A DNA stretch of 64,000 nucleotides from Bettongia penicillata ogilbyi (GCA_023548195.1 JAJHZJ010000121.1:1550220-1614219); one strand, 5' to 3'; shown: positions 22,407-34,111, counted from the stretch's first letter. Numbers and translations: made by a program. Notes: generated by a model from the letters alone, not told the origin.

Positions 22407-23971
22407 CCTATATGGTCAGTCTAGCGAAAGTGTGAAATCTTTAAAATATTCGGCTCTTATGTAAGATACAGCGATGGGGGTAAACCTGAGAGTGTTTGAA
22501 ACTCTGATTTTGTTTCACTGTGAATGGATGTTTTTCTGTGAGTTTTCAAGCAGGAAAAAGTAAAACATCTTTGATAGAGTGTAAATGGTGGTGGTTCATT
22601 CTCAGAGAGTACCAAAATGACATTACTGTGTTTGGGTCAAGGTATAGTGTGTCTCACTGTGGGTGATCAGACCAGTAGGAGCTCCAAAGGCTCTTTCACA
22701 GGGCAGGCAAAAATAGTGCACGTGAACATTTGGGATAGTGTGAGGTGACAGTGATAACCCTGGAGCTCACAATCATTAGATAAAAACTTTCTGGTCCAAG
22801 AAAGTGGGTTAACAGTTCCTTTTCATGTGTTTCAAATTTCCTTGGTGAGAAGAAAGCAGTTGTCATTCTGCCTGTGATGATTTATGGTGAGATCAAAGGT
22901 AGGTCTTTCATAGTTCAGAGCTTCAACTTGTCGCTTTCTCAGTAAGCATTTAAAATGGCTGATGGGCTAATAAATCCCCTTTCCCCTCACCTCTTCCTCC
23001 TGAGAAATTGACTTGGGAAAACTAACCAAATTTCATAAGCTTGGCTGTATATCATTAATCCCTTTCTGTGTTTTTAAAATTTGTTTGTATATATGGCAGT
23101 ATAGAGAATATATTTTTAATAAAAATCTCTAACAAACCAAATTAATTTTTAAATAGAAAATACTGGGGACTTCATTCTCATTTTTGTCATTTGTTTAATA
23201 AAGTTTAAGAAAAAACATTTTTATTTTGTTGATCCATTGTATGCACTGTTTTGTCAGCATGTACCTCTCTGGAAGGAAATCTTTTCAATGTTCTGTCTTT
23301 ATCCTCAAAGCATGGTGTGCCCTCTGTTCCTTGCATTGTTTGGAGCGCTGTCTGATGTCTTTTTTTTTTTTAACTGCAGAATACCTATTTGTACTTGGAA
23401 TACCTGTTTTCCCCACATACAGTGACCCTGTTCACTTCAAATAATGATCATGGTAACCCAAAAGCTCTGGGCTACTTCTCTGAACCATACTTCCTTAGAG
23501 GTGGGTGAAATAAAAGGAGGAAGGAGTAGCCTCTATTGCCATTTGGAGGGTATCTTTTTCATATTTCATTTTCTAGTACCTTTCTTGTGATTTTTAAAAA
23601 TTTATATATTTGGAGACTTATTTTGAAGCAAGCAGGACCACTGTAGTTGTGGGAAGAGATCTTGCTGAAACTGACAGTGTCTGTGGTAGTCATTTACAGA
23701 AGGGATTAGTTAGACAAAGGATTGGGTCTCACATTTTATGTATGTGTGTTCCTGATATTTAAGTGTTGGACTGGACATTTTACACTCAATTTTATTTCTT
23801 GTAAATTTTGGGGGGTGGGTAGGAGGAGATGAAATGGGAAGCATAAGAATGACTTTTAGATTTGATCAATCCCAAGTTTCGTTGAGCAAGATGTTAACCC
23901 TAAATGTAGATGAGCTACAGCCAAGCACTGTCTGATTTCATCTTTTTCACTGCCTAATATTGCAGTATATC

Positions 23972-23977
23972 AATAAA
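23972..23977 (+). terminator. Candidate poly(A) signal AATAAA
   Basis: AATAAA in the context 'gcagtatatcaataaagcat', followed after about 20-35 bases by 'gggttgctggcttct', a G/T-rich element like a downstream cleavage element. Best-placed end for a transcript that stops at 15294, giving a 3' UTR of about 8.7 kb. Confidence 0.4.
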
Positions 23978-24255
23978 GCATGGATTTGTACCACTTGAAG
24001 GGTTGCTGGCTTCTCCCAATAACACTGAGCTTGGTGACTCTTTAAGCATGTCAAGCCAAACTCATGTAACATTGTATGCACGGTATTAATACTTTTTGTT
24101 ACCTAAACTGAAAGCTTTTACTTGTTCTAACAGGTATCTTTGCTGTAAAAATTGTCAATGGTTTAACTATTCTATCTCACTGATGGCTGAAGCTTTGTGC
24201 CAAGTACAAGATGATATTTTCCATTGGTATGATGTGTTATACTGCCTAATCTCAT

Positions 24256-24350
24256 GACCCCACCACCACCACCACCACCACTACCACCACCACCACCACC
24301 ACCACCACTACCACCACTACCACCACCACTCCCACTGCTACCCACCACCA
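24256..24350. repeat. (CCA)n trinucleotide repeat
   Basis: Run of CCA/CTA units with few interruptions. On the minus strand it reads as Gly/Ser repeats, which makes a spurious open frame. A trinucleotide tract of this length is often polymorphic. Confidence 0.95.
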
Positions 24351-26699
24351 TGGTCAAATAAAGGAGGTCTTCCTTTCTTATCTTCCCCATATGTCAGAGC
24401 AAGGTAGTGCATTAGGTATCCAACACTACTTCTCCATTAATAGCATCTCTTTATTTTCCTGCAAAAAATTTATTTCTATTGCTTTTCTGAGTTGTTTGAG
24501 TTTTAGCTCCCAAAGCTAATGTTTAGTGAAACTTTTCTCAAAGGACTTGATTATAGATAGACAACCTCGTTGTCCTTGTGACTTGTTGATGTTAACAATT
24601 AGAGGACAACATCCCTAATAAACTAGACATTAAACTGTAGTAAAGCCTGCTTAAGGAAACCTGACCTAGTGATGGTTCTATAGAAAAGTGGTATTCCAGG
24701 ACAAATTAAATCTTTACACAGATTTCACTGTAGTCTTTTTGAAAGCAATTATGATAGCTCTGAAAATGTTCTTTTTTTAAAAGGGGGAGAAAAGAATTGT
24801 TTTAATGTATTTCCTCTATGTGCCTTTGAATCATATCTTGGTACTCAAAGATAAAAATCTCTGGTATTTTGGGATGAAAATATGGAAGACAAAAATGTTT
24901 AAAGTGGCTTCTTGAAAACAGCTAAACAGATTTTGATGATGTAATCCTCTTTATTTGAGGCACTGAAAAAGGCATAGAGAATATTTAAAATATTTCTGAC
25001 TTATTTATATTTCAAAAGGGACATTGAGAAATTTTTTTTTCACTTGTAACCATCTGCAAATGTATGGATAGGTTACATGTTGATGCAGGCAGTACTTATG
25101 CCAATTTAAAAATACAAATTACTTCATTCCTATCTTCTCAATGACAAAGCAGAGTCTTGGAGGCCTTGAACAACAGAATTGAATTGCTTGATATTCTACC
25201 TCAGATCTTTGAATTTTCCTATTTAAAAAAAATAACCCATCCCTTTGAATTAGTACTTTTAAAGACATAAAATTTACTTGTTTATTTAATGTTCAGCTTG
25301 GGCACAACCCCTCACTTCTAACCTGGATAGCAAAGTCATAGTGTAGATAGAAGCCAAACCAGAGTGGTTAATCATAAACTTACCCTAATAGTTCTCATGA
25401 TTAAGAGGCTAAGGGGGAAATGCTGACATGCCTCTCCAGTGTGTGACCCTGCAAATTTCCTCTTCCCCAGAGCTGCCAGTAAAATAGAATTATGAGTGTG
25501 TTTTAAATTAATAAAATGAAGGAACCCAACTGGCTGTTGTGCTGGGTGATAAATTGAAAAGTACAGTAAATACTATTCCTGTGCTATTTTGGAATCCCTT
25601 GACTCTCTGTATTAGGGGAATAAAAATGTACATTTAAAAGGAATTTTAAAAGCAATTATTAAAAATGCTTCCCTTGGGGTTTTATATGTTAAAGGATTTT
25701 CATTCCATGGAGACAATGTAATGTCTTCCAGCTAAACATTCAATCACTTGAGGCATATTAAAGTGACCAAGAAAAAAAAAAAGGAACATCCCTAGAGAAA
25801 TCATTAGGAGAGATGAGAAGAGTATGAAAGCCATTAACCTTTGGATCTATTTGAACATTTCAAAAAATTCTAGCTCAACTTCTGGAAACAGTAAAAATGT
25901 CCATAACATTTCCAAAGCCTCCTAACTTTCACTGTGTAATTTAATTTAGTGATAACCTCATCTCTTTTCCCTTTCTCCCTTTTGCCATAATACTTAGCTA
26001 CTTACTTAAAGGGGAAAAATGGCATATTTACTGTGAGAATTTTTTAAAGGACTAGCTTCATGGGGTGAGAAGAAGTAGGGAAATAATTAGAGAATTAAAG
26101 AACTAAAGTCCATTTTTAAAAATGAACTCATAATGGCTTCTCTCCCAATGTCCTTAGATCTGGAGCCTCTTAGAAGAGCAGCAGAGCATGTGACCTCGGC
26201 ATTTACCTAGGAGACAAACTAACTCAAAACCATGCTTCAAAACAGACTATCTTAGGAGAAAAATAGGCGACAAAATTACTTAGTGTATTGTGTAGACAAC
26301 CTAGTAACTTTAAACATCTTGCTATTATTTCTCTTTCCAATTTCCAGAGGATACACAAATAGTATAGAATTAGGTTTGTGTATATTCCAAATGTCATCAA
26401 TTTGGTCAGATAGTTTTTTTATCGAAGTAGAATTCTAGATAATTACTAAACTGCTATATAAACTATTCATTACCTTTGTCAGCATATTTTATTGATTGCC
26501 TGAATTGTAAATAGCCTTCAAATCAAGTTAGTCATTATTGTTTGAACCTCCTTCTCTCTTTCCCCCACCACTTTGGTGATTACAGGTGTCAACTTTCTAA
26601 AATGCTTCAAGATATACCTTCTTACAGGTTGAGAATATGCCTTAAGACTCCACTGGCACTTTCAGAGCTAACTGGCCAATCTTAAGAGTTAGATATTGT
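24351..26699. other. Intronic (or distal 3' UTR) sequence without recognisable repeats
   Basis: More than 2.3 kb in which I recognise no SINE or LINE, very unusual for this window. No convincing open frame. Contains poly(A)/poly(T) patches and motifs such as TGTAAATA near 26507, which fits a Pumilio-type site if transcribed. Confidence 0.4.
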
Positions 26700-26890
26700 T
26701 ACAAAATTATAGGATCGTAAATTTAAACATGGAAGGGACCAGTGGCCATGTGGTCCAGTGCCGTCATCTTTCATTAGAACAATCTGAGACCCACACAAAA
26801 GGACTTGCCCAAGGCTACCTAACTAGTAAGAATTAGAGTCAGGATTAAACCCAGACTTCTAACACCAAAGCCAGTTCTCTTGATAACTTT
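26700..26890 (-). repeat. MIR/L3-like SINE fragment, antisense
   Basis: 'atggaagggaccagtggcca', 'gacttgcccaaggctaccta', 'actagtaagaattagagtca' and 'ttaaacccagacttctaaca' match the antisense body of an old mammalian SINE/LINE 3' end. Confidence 0.65.
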
Positions 26891-27395
26891 ATATGGGCAT
26901 AGAAAATTACCTTCAAGAAGCCTTAGGTTTGTTCTTAATATTTAGAATCCTTGGAATTGTTAATAGACTTATAGACAAGAGTACTTGGTAATTTATTGAC
27001 ATGACAATTCCTATGCCCCTCTTTCCATCAGTTTTAAATTTCCTGACTCCTCCTATATACACTAAGTAAATATTTAAAGCTAGTCTGAGGCAAGATAAAT
27101 TGATAAATCTAATTAGATTGTCAATACCCAGCATCACAAAGGGTGGAAAAAATGTACATTGTATATGTGAAATGTAGTCGGTTCTATTTTTGAAAAATGC
27201 TGAATTTGTCCATACTGCCGTGGATTATGCTGGTTGTAATGAAGTCTACTTTCTACTGTCTGTTATTGCCGATCTGTGAACTAGTCAAATGCATTTCTTC
27301 TAAATTCAAACTGTCTGCTTTTAAATGCCATTTTCTTCTTTCTTATATATTCCCGTATGAACTTGGTCCTTTTGGTCTACTATACTCCTTTCTCT

Positions 27396-27471
27396 AGTTC
27401 AAACTTTTTCCTAAGTAGATTTCTAATTCAAACTTGCCCAAGTAGATTTCCAGTTGAAACTTCCCCAACTA
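27396..27471. repeat. Short minisatellite, about 28-base unit
   Basis: Nearly three copies of a unit that starts with a form of 'agttcaaact' and includes 'aagtagatttc'. The third copy is partial and diverged. Units differ by a few bases and a 2-base length change. Confidence 0.7.
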
Positions 27472-29695
27472 CAAGGATAGTTTCTTTCCTTCCTCTGGGT
27501 GTGGTATTTGGATTTAGTCACCATTATTTTCCCCCTCTAAACAAATGAGGTCCTTTCATCATGCTTGTGTGTTGGGCATGGTCTAGCAACCAATTGCTCT
27601 CCTTTTTACCCAATCCCTATTCAGACTATTCTTATTGCTGTATCCACTGTGCTGGTGCTTGTCCTATCTAACACAAGACACCAAGGAACAAAAATGAATG
27701 TTCCTCTGTTATACTTTGAAACTCAGCTACTCAGAATACGAACCTCTTCTTATTCCAAATGACCATGTAAGGGCTGTAGGTCAGCCTACCTATGTCCTGG
27801 GTAATTATAGTCAGATTAAAAAAAAAGTCACCTGCAAGACTGTCCCTTATGAGTCCTCAAAGCATTTGTAATCTTTGATATCAGGCAGGGGAAGTACCAG
27901 AATTTCTCTTGTAAATCAGATCTAGAGTAGTAATGTTTTTTCTTACATGATTTATAAAGAGTAGTATAGTACTTCTTTTAAAAATTGCCTTTTAAATTGG
28001 TTTCACCATTTCTACGTGACGAGTTTCAATACTTTTGCTATCATTGTATTCAGTTATGTATTAGTGTCAATAAAATTGACATTTGTGAAGCAAGCTCTGG
28101 CCTTTCTCTGGGATTTTACTGGGCATGGTGATGTGTGGAGAAACTGGGTGCTAACAAAATAACACTATATTATCTCGTGTGTGTTCTCCGGCTATAAGAG
28201 TGGTTAACTTTTTGATTTACCTTTTAAAAATACTTATTTTCTGTTCTTTCTCTACAAAGATCACTACCAATAGAACACATACTCTCATCTGTTTTTTCCA
28301 GAAGTGGTGGCTTTTCATACAATTGCTGATGGTGAACAGGATGCCTTTGTGAGAGAACTGTCTGGGCCTAATTAGAGGGTGCTGACTGAGGCTGGGGAAA
28401 AAGTCTGTTGTTGGTTTTTTTCTTTGTGAAGTGATATGACCAATATGAAGATTACACCTATGACCTTTTAGCTTTATTAGCACAATGCTTAAGTCACCTG
28501 AGCTAACCCTTCCTAGTTTTATTGTAGTTTTTTCAATAATCATGAAGTAAATATTAAGCAATCCAGAAGGAAGAGATGAAAAGTCAAAGTTCAATCAACT
28601 TGAAGTGAAACTAATTATATTTCACACAGCTTACCTCTGTTGTAGTTTTGCCTTATCAGAATGGGCCTTGATTATATGTTGTACAGCCGGCAGGCCAGAC
28701 ATTATGATCTACAAAATAGACAGTCTTCACATTTTCTTTGCTTTTAATTCTTGTCACTTTCATAGATTAAATATTTTTATTTTGATGACCAAACATTAAT
28801 CATTGAAATCAGCAGCTTTCTTATTGAAAATTTTAAGTATAAAGTAGAAACCAGACTAAATTATGATTTTTTAAAATCTTTGGTATATTAGATATTAAAG
28901 GAAGGGAAGGTGATTATTTGGATAAGCTCTTTCATTTAAACATTCGGTAACTTGGCTGACTTTTAAGAGTCTGTGAACACATTTTAGAATTTTTAATATT
29001 CTGTATCTCCCTGTACAGAGAATTGACTGTCACTTTTTGCTACATAAAGTGGATTTGTGGTAATTTCTCATGATCTCCAGCTTTGCACATACAAAATGAT
29101 GAGCTTTGCATGTAAATGTGATGCTAGTGTTTCTATCTCAAACAGTGAGAGAAGCATGGAAGTGACACTACCAGGTACTCTAAGCTCGCTTCTGTTCTTT
29201 GTAGAAATGAGGCATTAGTTGCTTTCCTTTTGTGTTATCTATGATGTAATAGCGCATTTCTTCCAAAACGCATTAATAATTTAGATTCCTATTAGTATAG
29301 TTTATTTCCTAATGATTTACCCACATCTCTTTGTGAAATATACTATTCTTGTGAACTAATTTTTAGGAGCTGTTACAGTACCCAAGAAAACAGAATACTA
29401 TTTTTAATATACATATCATACTTTTAAACTTTTATAGTTACAATCTGGGTATATCAGAGAGATTCATACAATATCTTAAATTAGCTAGTGGAGGTCTAGT
29501 TCAGTGGTAGTTAACTCTCATTCTGCTATCTTCAGTTGTAAAGGCAGCTGGAATTCAGAGAAGCAATTTATTAAGGAGCTAATCGTATTTAGTTTCCCAA
29601 ATACTAGTCGCAGCTATGAAATAGTGAACCAGGTCCTTGTAGGAATTATTTTGTTGTTACTGTGTGGTTGTTTAAAATCTCCCATCCCCAAACAG
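27472..29695. other. Intronic sequence before the SLTGSPHL exon
   Basis: No transposon recognised. Holds the second well-placed AATAAA (28069) and the acceptor region of the next exon. The minus-strand frame 28217-28594 (125 codons) has no domain-like content and I do not call it a gene. Confidence 0.4.
28069..28074 (+). terminator. Candidate poly(A) signal AATAAA
   Basis: AATAAA after 'tgtattagtgtc', followed by a CA-type cleavage spot near 28088 and, further down, the G/T-rich 'ggcatggtgatgtgtggaga'. Could mark the far end of a very long 3' UTR, or be intronic chance. Confidence 0.3.
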
Positions 29696-29883
29696 GCTCC
29701 CTGACTGGTAGTCCTCACCTCTCAGAACTGTCAATCAACTCTCAGGGAGGACCAGCTGCAGCAAACATGACCTTGTCTCCAAACTTGAGTCCCGATACCA
29801 AGCAGTCATCTCCACTAGTCAGCCCACTGCTGAATGACCAGACCTGTACAAGGACAGATGATGAGGAAGAGGTCAGGAGAAAG
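29696..29883 (+). CDS. FARP1: FARP1 exon: Ser/Pro-rich linker
   Basis: A 188-base exon. The acceptor is 'ccccaaacag'; the first two bases complete the glycine from 14344. Sixty-two codons follow: SLTGSPHLSELSINSQGG, then PAAANMTLSPNLSPDTKQSS, PLVSPLLNDQTCTRTDDEEE and VRRK. Closely matches human FARP1. It is a disordered Ser/Pro linker with several SP sites, directly before the DH domain. The donor AAG|GTATCT is weak (no A at +3/G at +5 pairing), and a long TG microsatellite lies about 180 bases downstream. Confidence 0.96.
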
Positions 29884-29929
29884 GTATCTAGCTGAACTTA
29901 TTTGCATTTTGCAAAGTTTCTTCCTGTAC

Positions 29930-30040
29930 TAGATGATGCAATGGTGAGCCTGGAGTCAGAAAGCCCTGAGTTCAGATGTGACCTCACTTAGTTGCTGTGT
30001 AACTCTGGGCAAGTTACTTAGACTCTGCATAATATAAATG
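29930..30040 (+). repeat. SINE fragment (CORE-SINE type)
   Basis: 'tgagcctggagtcagaaagc', 'cctgagttcagatgtgacct', 'gttgctgtgtaactctgggc', 'aagttacttagactctg' is a sense SINE body. It starts only about 45 bases after the exon donor. Confidence 0.65.
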
Positions 30041-30059
30041 CTTCTTCCCCTTCTGAAAG

Positions 30060-30061
<2 letters not shown>

Positions 30062-30100
<39 letters not shown>
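30062..30100. repeat. (TG)n microsatellite
   Basis: Pure TG run of about 19 units, 180 bases downstream of the 29883 exon end. Confidence 0.97.
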
Positions 30101-30102
<2 letters not shown>

Positions 30103-30214
30103 GGGAAGGGGGCAGGGAGAAAGAAGTTGGTAATACAGAGCTTATGTTTTTTTCAATATTGGACTTTTTTATTTAAACAAAAGCTTAAAATATTTACATC
30201 AACACTGGACACAG

Positions 30215-30500
30215 TTGTTTTGAAAAATATTTATTTATTTTCCTTTTTCAACATTTGCTCCCATAAGTTTTAAATTTTCTCCCCCTCCTTCCCCAAGATG
30301 GCATGCAGTGTGGTGTGGACCCTACACCTACTTTCCTATTAAACACATTTTCACTTTAGTCATATTGCAGAGATGAATTATAATGAATAGGAGAAACCAT
30401 GAGAAAGAAAACAAAACAGAAGAGGAAATAATCTGCTTCATTCTGCAATCCAACTTAGGGAACCTTTTTTTAAAAAAGACAGTGACTTCTGGTCTGCTCT
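30215..30500 (-). mobile_element. L1 LINE 3' end, antisense
   Basis: Reverse complement of a marsupial L1 3' UTR: 'tctccccctccttccccaag', 'atggcatgcagtgtggtgtg', 'tcctattaaacacattttca', 'gtcatattgcagagatgaat' and 'ccatgagaaagaaaac' followed by 'ctgcttcattctgcaatcc'. Short, 5'-truncated copy. Confidence 0.75.
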
Positions 30501-31429
30501 GCAATTCATCAAAACAGAAGATAAGCATAACCTGCTTGCCAGCTTTCCTGTTTAACTCATACTCAGTGACTTTTTTTTATTTTTCTGAGGCCCTTAGCCA
30601 TCAGTTACCACATTCCAACTCTTATAACCCTGCTGGTAGCCGGCCGCAGACAGAGCAGTGTGTTTTGTTGTTTTCCCTAAAGGAAACATGACTATTATTT
30701 TTGGTTATTAATTAATTGGATTTCTTGTGCACTTTTCTTGTGAGAAAGCTTAATTATATGAATAAATAGCAATCAGTAGCAGCTAAGATTAAGATCTTAG
30801 CCTTTCAGATTTTAAGTAACATAAAGAGATATATAAACCAACCACAAATAAGGAAGATCTTTCATTTTCACCCTAAAAAGGCTCAGTTTATTCCTATGAA
30901 ACATTCTCTCCACAGAAACTGAACTGGTAATGTTAAATCCAAGCCATAAAACTAGAAAGTTAGTACTGCCTTTTAAACACACAGACATAACCGGAGGGAA
31001 AGGTTAGACAAAATCATATGTTTTTCTTTGGGAATTAACCTTTTCCTTCCATTTTTAGGTAATATTTTTTCAGTAGTGATCTAAAATGAAAGGGAATATG
31101 TTGAAAAACACAAACCAAACACATGAAGGATTGTGTTTGTTCTTCACAGTTCCGCTCCAGGATGTCTCCATACTTTCCAAGGAGGCAAGATAGTGCCTTT
31201 GTTAGACAAAATATATGGTGTTAATGAATTCTTTTTAACACAGAAGAAATTTTTTAAAAACCACCAAACATGCAAACCACAGAACAAGTAATAACTTAGT
31301 TTTTTTTAGATAAAATGCACACACATTCATTCAAATTGTGTATTTTTATTAGATCTATAAAATTTCATGGTATCTGTTTTGTGCTCAGGAGATGCTTTAA
31401 AAATAAAAAAATTAGCTCACTTTAAGATT
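30501..31429. other. Intronic sequence
   Basis: No gene or named repeat seen. AT-rich, with scattered poly(T). Confidence 0.4.
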
Positions 31430-31575
31430 TATGAAATTCTTCGATCCCCATAGCCCCCTATAATGTTGGAAATGCAGATGTTATTACTTCTTTTTTACAT
31501 ACAACAGAACTGAAATTGAAAGATTTAATACCTAATCACAGTCCTAGTGGGTATCATTGCTAGGATTCAAACCTT
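31430..31575 (-). repeat. Possible MIR-like fragment, antisense
   Basis: Weak order 'ttattacttcttttttacat', 'cagaactgaaattgaaagat', 'ctaatcacagtcctagtggg', 'ggattcaaacc' fits the reverse complement of a MIR. Tentative. Confidence 0.4.
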
Positions 31576-31599
31576 CCCCAAGTTCACAACTCTTTCCAT

Positions 31600-32260
31600 T
31601 ATTTGGCAGAGCACTAACTCTTTTTGATAACAGTAATGTTAATAATAAGGGGAAATGATTTACCAAACTGTGTATACCTTTTTGTCTAGTGATTCTGTCT
31701 GTTAAGCCTATATATGTATATATCCCAAAGAGATCAAAGAAAGATGGAAAAGGACCACCTATGTACAAAACAAAACAAAACCCAACCTTGTTAGCAATTC
31801 TTTCTGTGGGGAAAAAAACTAGACTTGAAGGAGATGCCCATCAAATAGAGAATGGTTGAACAAATTATAGCATATGAATATAGTAGAATACTATTATGAT
31901 ATGAGAAATGATGAAAAGTTTCATTTCAGAGAAATCTGGGTACTCTTGTTCACAAAGTGGAGTAAGCAGGCTTGTAAAGACAAACAACTGTGAAAGATTC
32001 TAAAACTCTGATCATTGCAACGTCCAACGGCAGTTGCAGAGGACTCACAATGAAACATACTACCCACCTCCTGACGGAGAAGTGTTGGACTCTGGGTGCA
32101 GACTGAGACATAGCTTTTTAAAATCTTGTCCCTAATTATACATATTTGTTACGAAGATTTTGTCTTTGTTTTATTATTATGAGGCAGTGGAGGAAGTGAG
32201 AGAGAATACATTTTTCAACTAAAAAAAATTAAATTTGTAAAAAAAAATTAGCAAAAGCAC
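31600..32260 (+). mobile_element. L1 LINE 3' end, sense
   Basis: Sense blocks of the marsupial L1 3' part: 'atcccaaagagatcaaagaa', 'gatgcccatcaaatagagaa', 'tggttgaacaaattatagca', 'gtagaatactattatgatat', 'aagaaatgatg'-like segment and terminal A-rich tail near 32220-32250. More diverged than the copy at 495. Ends about 200 bases before the next exon. Confidence 0.8.
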
Positions 32261-32467
32261 TACTAATTTCTGTTTCTGTTCTGTCAGCCCATTCCATAGG
32301 AACTTCTCTAGCTCATCAGAAAGAGAACTACATTGAATTTAGTCTTGGTAACAGCTACCCCAAATAAACAAATAATGGACCCTTAGGTTGATTAGTGGAA
32401 CTCTTTTTCACTCTAAGGTTTATCTCTTAAGCTCTAGCTTCTTTTATCTATGTTTTGCATTTTACAG

Positions 32468-32557
32468 AGATTTCCAGCTGACAAAGCTTATTTCATTGCT
32501 AAAGAAGTATCCACCACTGAAAGGACTTACCTGAAGGATCTTGAAGTCATCACTTCA
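32468..32557 (+). CDS. FARP1: FARP1 exon: start of DH domain (CR1)
   Basis: A 90-base symmetric exon (phase 0, 30 codons), between TTTACAG and TCA|GTATGT. Peptide RFPADKAYFIAKEVSTTERT, then YLKDLEVITS. This is the first helix (conserved region 1) of the Dbl-homology domain; 'E.s.tERtYlkdLevi' is the classic DH CR1, where the glutamate contacts switch I of the Rho GTPase. With the following four exons it forms the catalytic exchange domain of FARP1, which is reported to act on Rac1 (and RhoA in early work). Skipping would remove CR1 but keep the frame. Confidence 0.97.
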
Positions 32558-33977
32558 GTATGTTTACTTTTAACATTTTGTCCTCAGTGATACTTTACCT
32601 GTGTCTATACTCTATCATTAATAAAGAAGTTGAGTCTTCTTAAAATCTGTGCATGTAATGAAAGGACTGTGCATTCCGAGAAAAGGACTTTGGTCCTTGG
32701 AGACTGATTAGACATCTGCAGTGTGTTTAGTTTGGAATGTACCCTGCAAAATAATTTTAGTAATTGTGGTTTAAAAAATGCAAAAGAAGCAATTAAATTC
32801 CATGGTGTTGGAAATATGAATTAAACATTTTACTTCTGATGTGCACTGATCCAGAGCGCTTTGTGTTTTGCTGGTTGTCAAAATGTAGTCACTTCTTTTC
32901 ACCCCAGGGAGACTTAGAGGTGAGTGGTAGCCTCACTGTAACTTTGATAACAAAATAAATCCTGACAGCAGTATCTTATACATACCCTGCCCCCAAAAAG
33001 TGCCTATTAATATTCTAGTGAGTCTTGGGAACTGATTCCAGCCTTCCTTGCTTAAATTTCTTTTCCTTAAAATATTAAAGATACCTATTCTAATCTCAGA
33101 ATTTTAGAAAACAACTGGGCACTTCAGAGATTATTTAAGATCTATTGAGTTTTTATTTATTATCATGGAATACTAGTTCAAACTCCATAACCTAAGTGAC
33201 CTTACACTTACAAAGTAGCATTATGTTGCTTGTTTAGCCATATTAGAATTTTGTCATTCTTAACAAAAGTGTAGACTCTCATATAGATCTACACAAAGCG
33301 TGATGCAGGTGTTATTTTTTTAAATTGGAGTCTCTAAATATACTAAAGATGGAGAGCTAAAGGAATTATAATCAAGCAGAGTTCTAACATGGATTATTAT
33401 AGAGATGGCTACTGATTAGAGGGAAAAGGAACTAGTCATCACAAAGATTTAGCCTGACTTTGATAAAAACAAGTAAAACCAGATTGTATTTTTTTCTAAA
33501 CTGATAGATCAGGAAAATAATGTAGGTGTAGTTTATTTTTATTAGCAAAGCATCTGATTAAGTGGAATATGCTGTTCTTGTGGAAAAGAGTGCCTGTATA
33601 TAAAGCATTCTTAACCCTTTTTTTGTTTCACGGACACCTTTGGTAGTCTGGTGAACTCCGTGGAGTTCTCAAAATATAATTTTTAAATGCATAAAATGAA
33701 ATACAAGGATTACAGAGAAAACCACTTATATTGAAATAGAGTCATCAAAAAGTTCACTGGCCCAGATTAGGAGCCCTGGCTCTAAGTCTGTATGATAGTA
33801 TAGCTAGGGGGATTTAGAATTAGTTGAATGTCTGCACTTAAAAGAGTAGTCATTAATGGTTGCCAGCTTGGAAAGAGGTCTAGAAGTCTCAGAAGAGGTC
33901 TTAGAAGTCATCAGCCAAATGATTTCATTTATTGTGGGTGGAACTTTTTAAATTTTGTTCTTTTTCCTTCCTTCCAG
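32558..33977. other. Intron within the DH domain
   Basis: No exon seen. 33610-33770 resembles an interspersed repeat I have seen in mammals ('cggacacctttggtagtctg', 'gtgaactccgtggagttctc', 'aaatgcataaaatgaaatac') but cannot name. The rest looks unique and AT-rich. Confidence 0.4.
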
Positions 33978-34111
33978 TGGTTTCAGAGCACAGTGAACAA
34001 GGATGAGTCAATGCCTGAAACCCTAAAAAGTCTCATCTTCTCTAACTTCGAACCTTTGCACAAATTTCATACAAGTTTTCTCAAGGAAATTGAGCACAGA
34101 CTTGCCCTTTG
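33978..34111 (+). CDS. FARP1: FARP1 exon: DH domain
   Basis: A 134-base exon from CTTCCAG to TTG|GTAAGG. Forty-four codons plus two bases of a tryptophan codon: WFQSTVNKDESMPETLKSLI, then FSNFEPLHKFHTSFLKEIEH and RLAL. It forms the next helices of the DH domain. 'LFsNfepLhkFHtsFLkEiE' resembles the region between CR1 and CR2 (core Dbl motif 'if.nieeiy.fh..fl..le'). Near-identical to mammalian FARP1. Confidence 0.97.

Larger units (their letters stand above)
15295..23995 (+). other. Candidate long 3' UTR of the alternative transcript
   Basis: Directly after the stop of the extended frame lie almost 9 kb with few transposon traces: two old MIR-like fragments and simple repeats only. This is far fewer than elsewhere in the window. 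The sequence is AT-rich with many short poly(T)/poly(A) and ATTTA-type patches, as 3' UTRs often are. Several AATAAA hexamers occur, the best placed at 18476 and 23972. No other open frame is convincing; the longest (19141-19464, 107 codons) has no protein-like features. If the alternative terminal exon is not used, this is simply intron. Confidence 0.4.

Noticed and set aside
24172..24390. Minus-strand open frame encoding a Gly/Ser-rich 72-residue peptide
   Set aside because: It is only the translation of the CCA trinucleotide repeat; no flanking protein-like sequence.
28217..28594. 125-codon minus-strand frame
   Set aside because: Longest minus-strand frame but no protein resemblance, no signals and in unique intron sequence; would need transcript evidence.
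29662..29895. Apparent start codon and stop around the SLTGSPHL exon
   Set aside because: The ATG lies in the intron and the stop follows the donor; the real unit is the spliced exon 29696-29883.
33610..33770. Possible named interspersed repeat ('cggacacctttggtagtctg')
   Set aside because: I recognise the wording from other mammalian sequences but cannot assign a family, so I did not list it as a named element.
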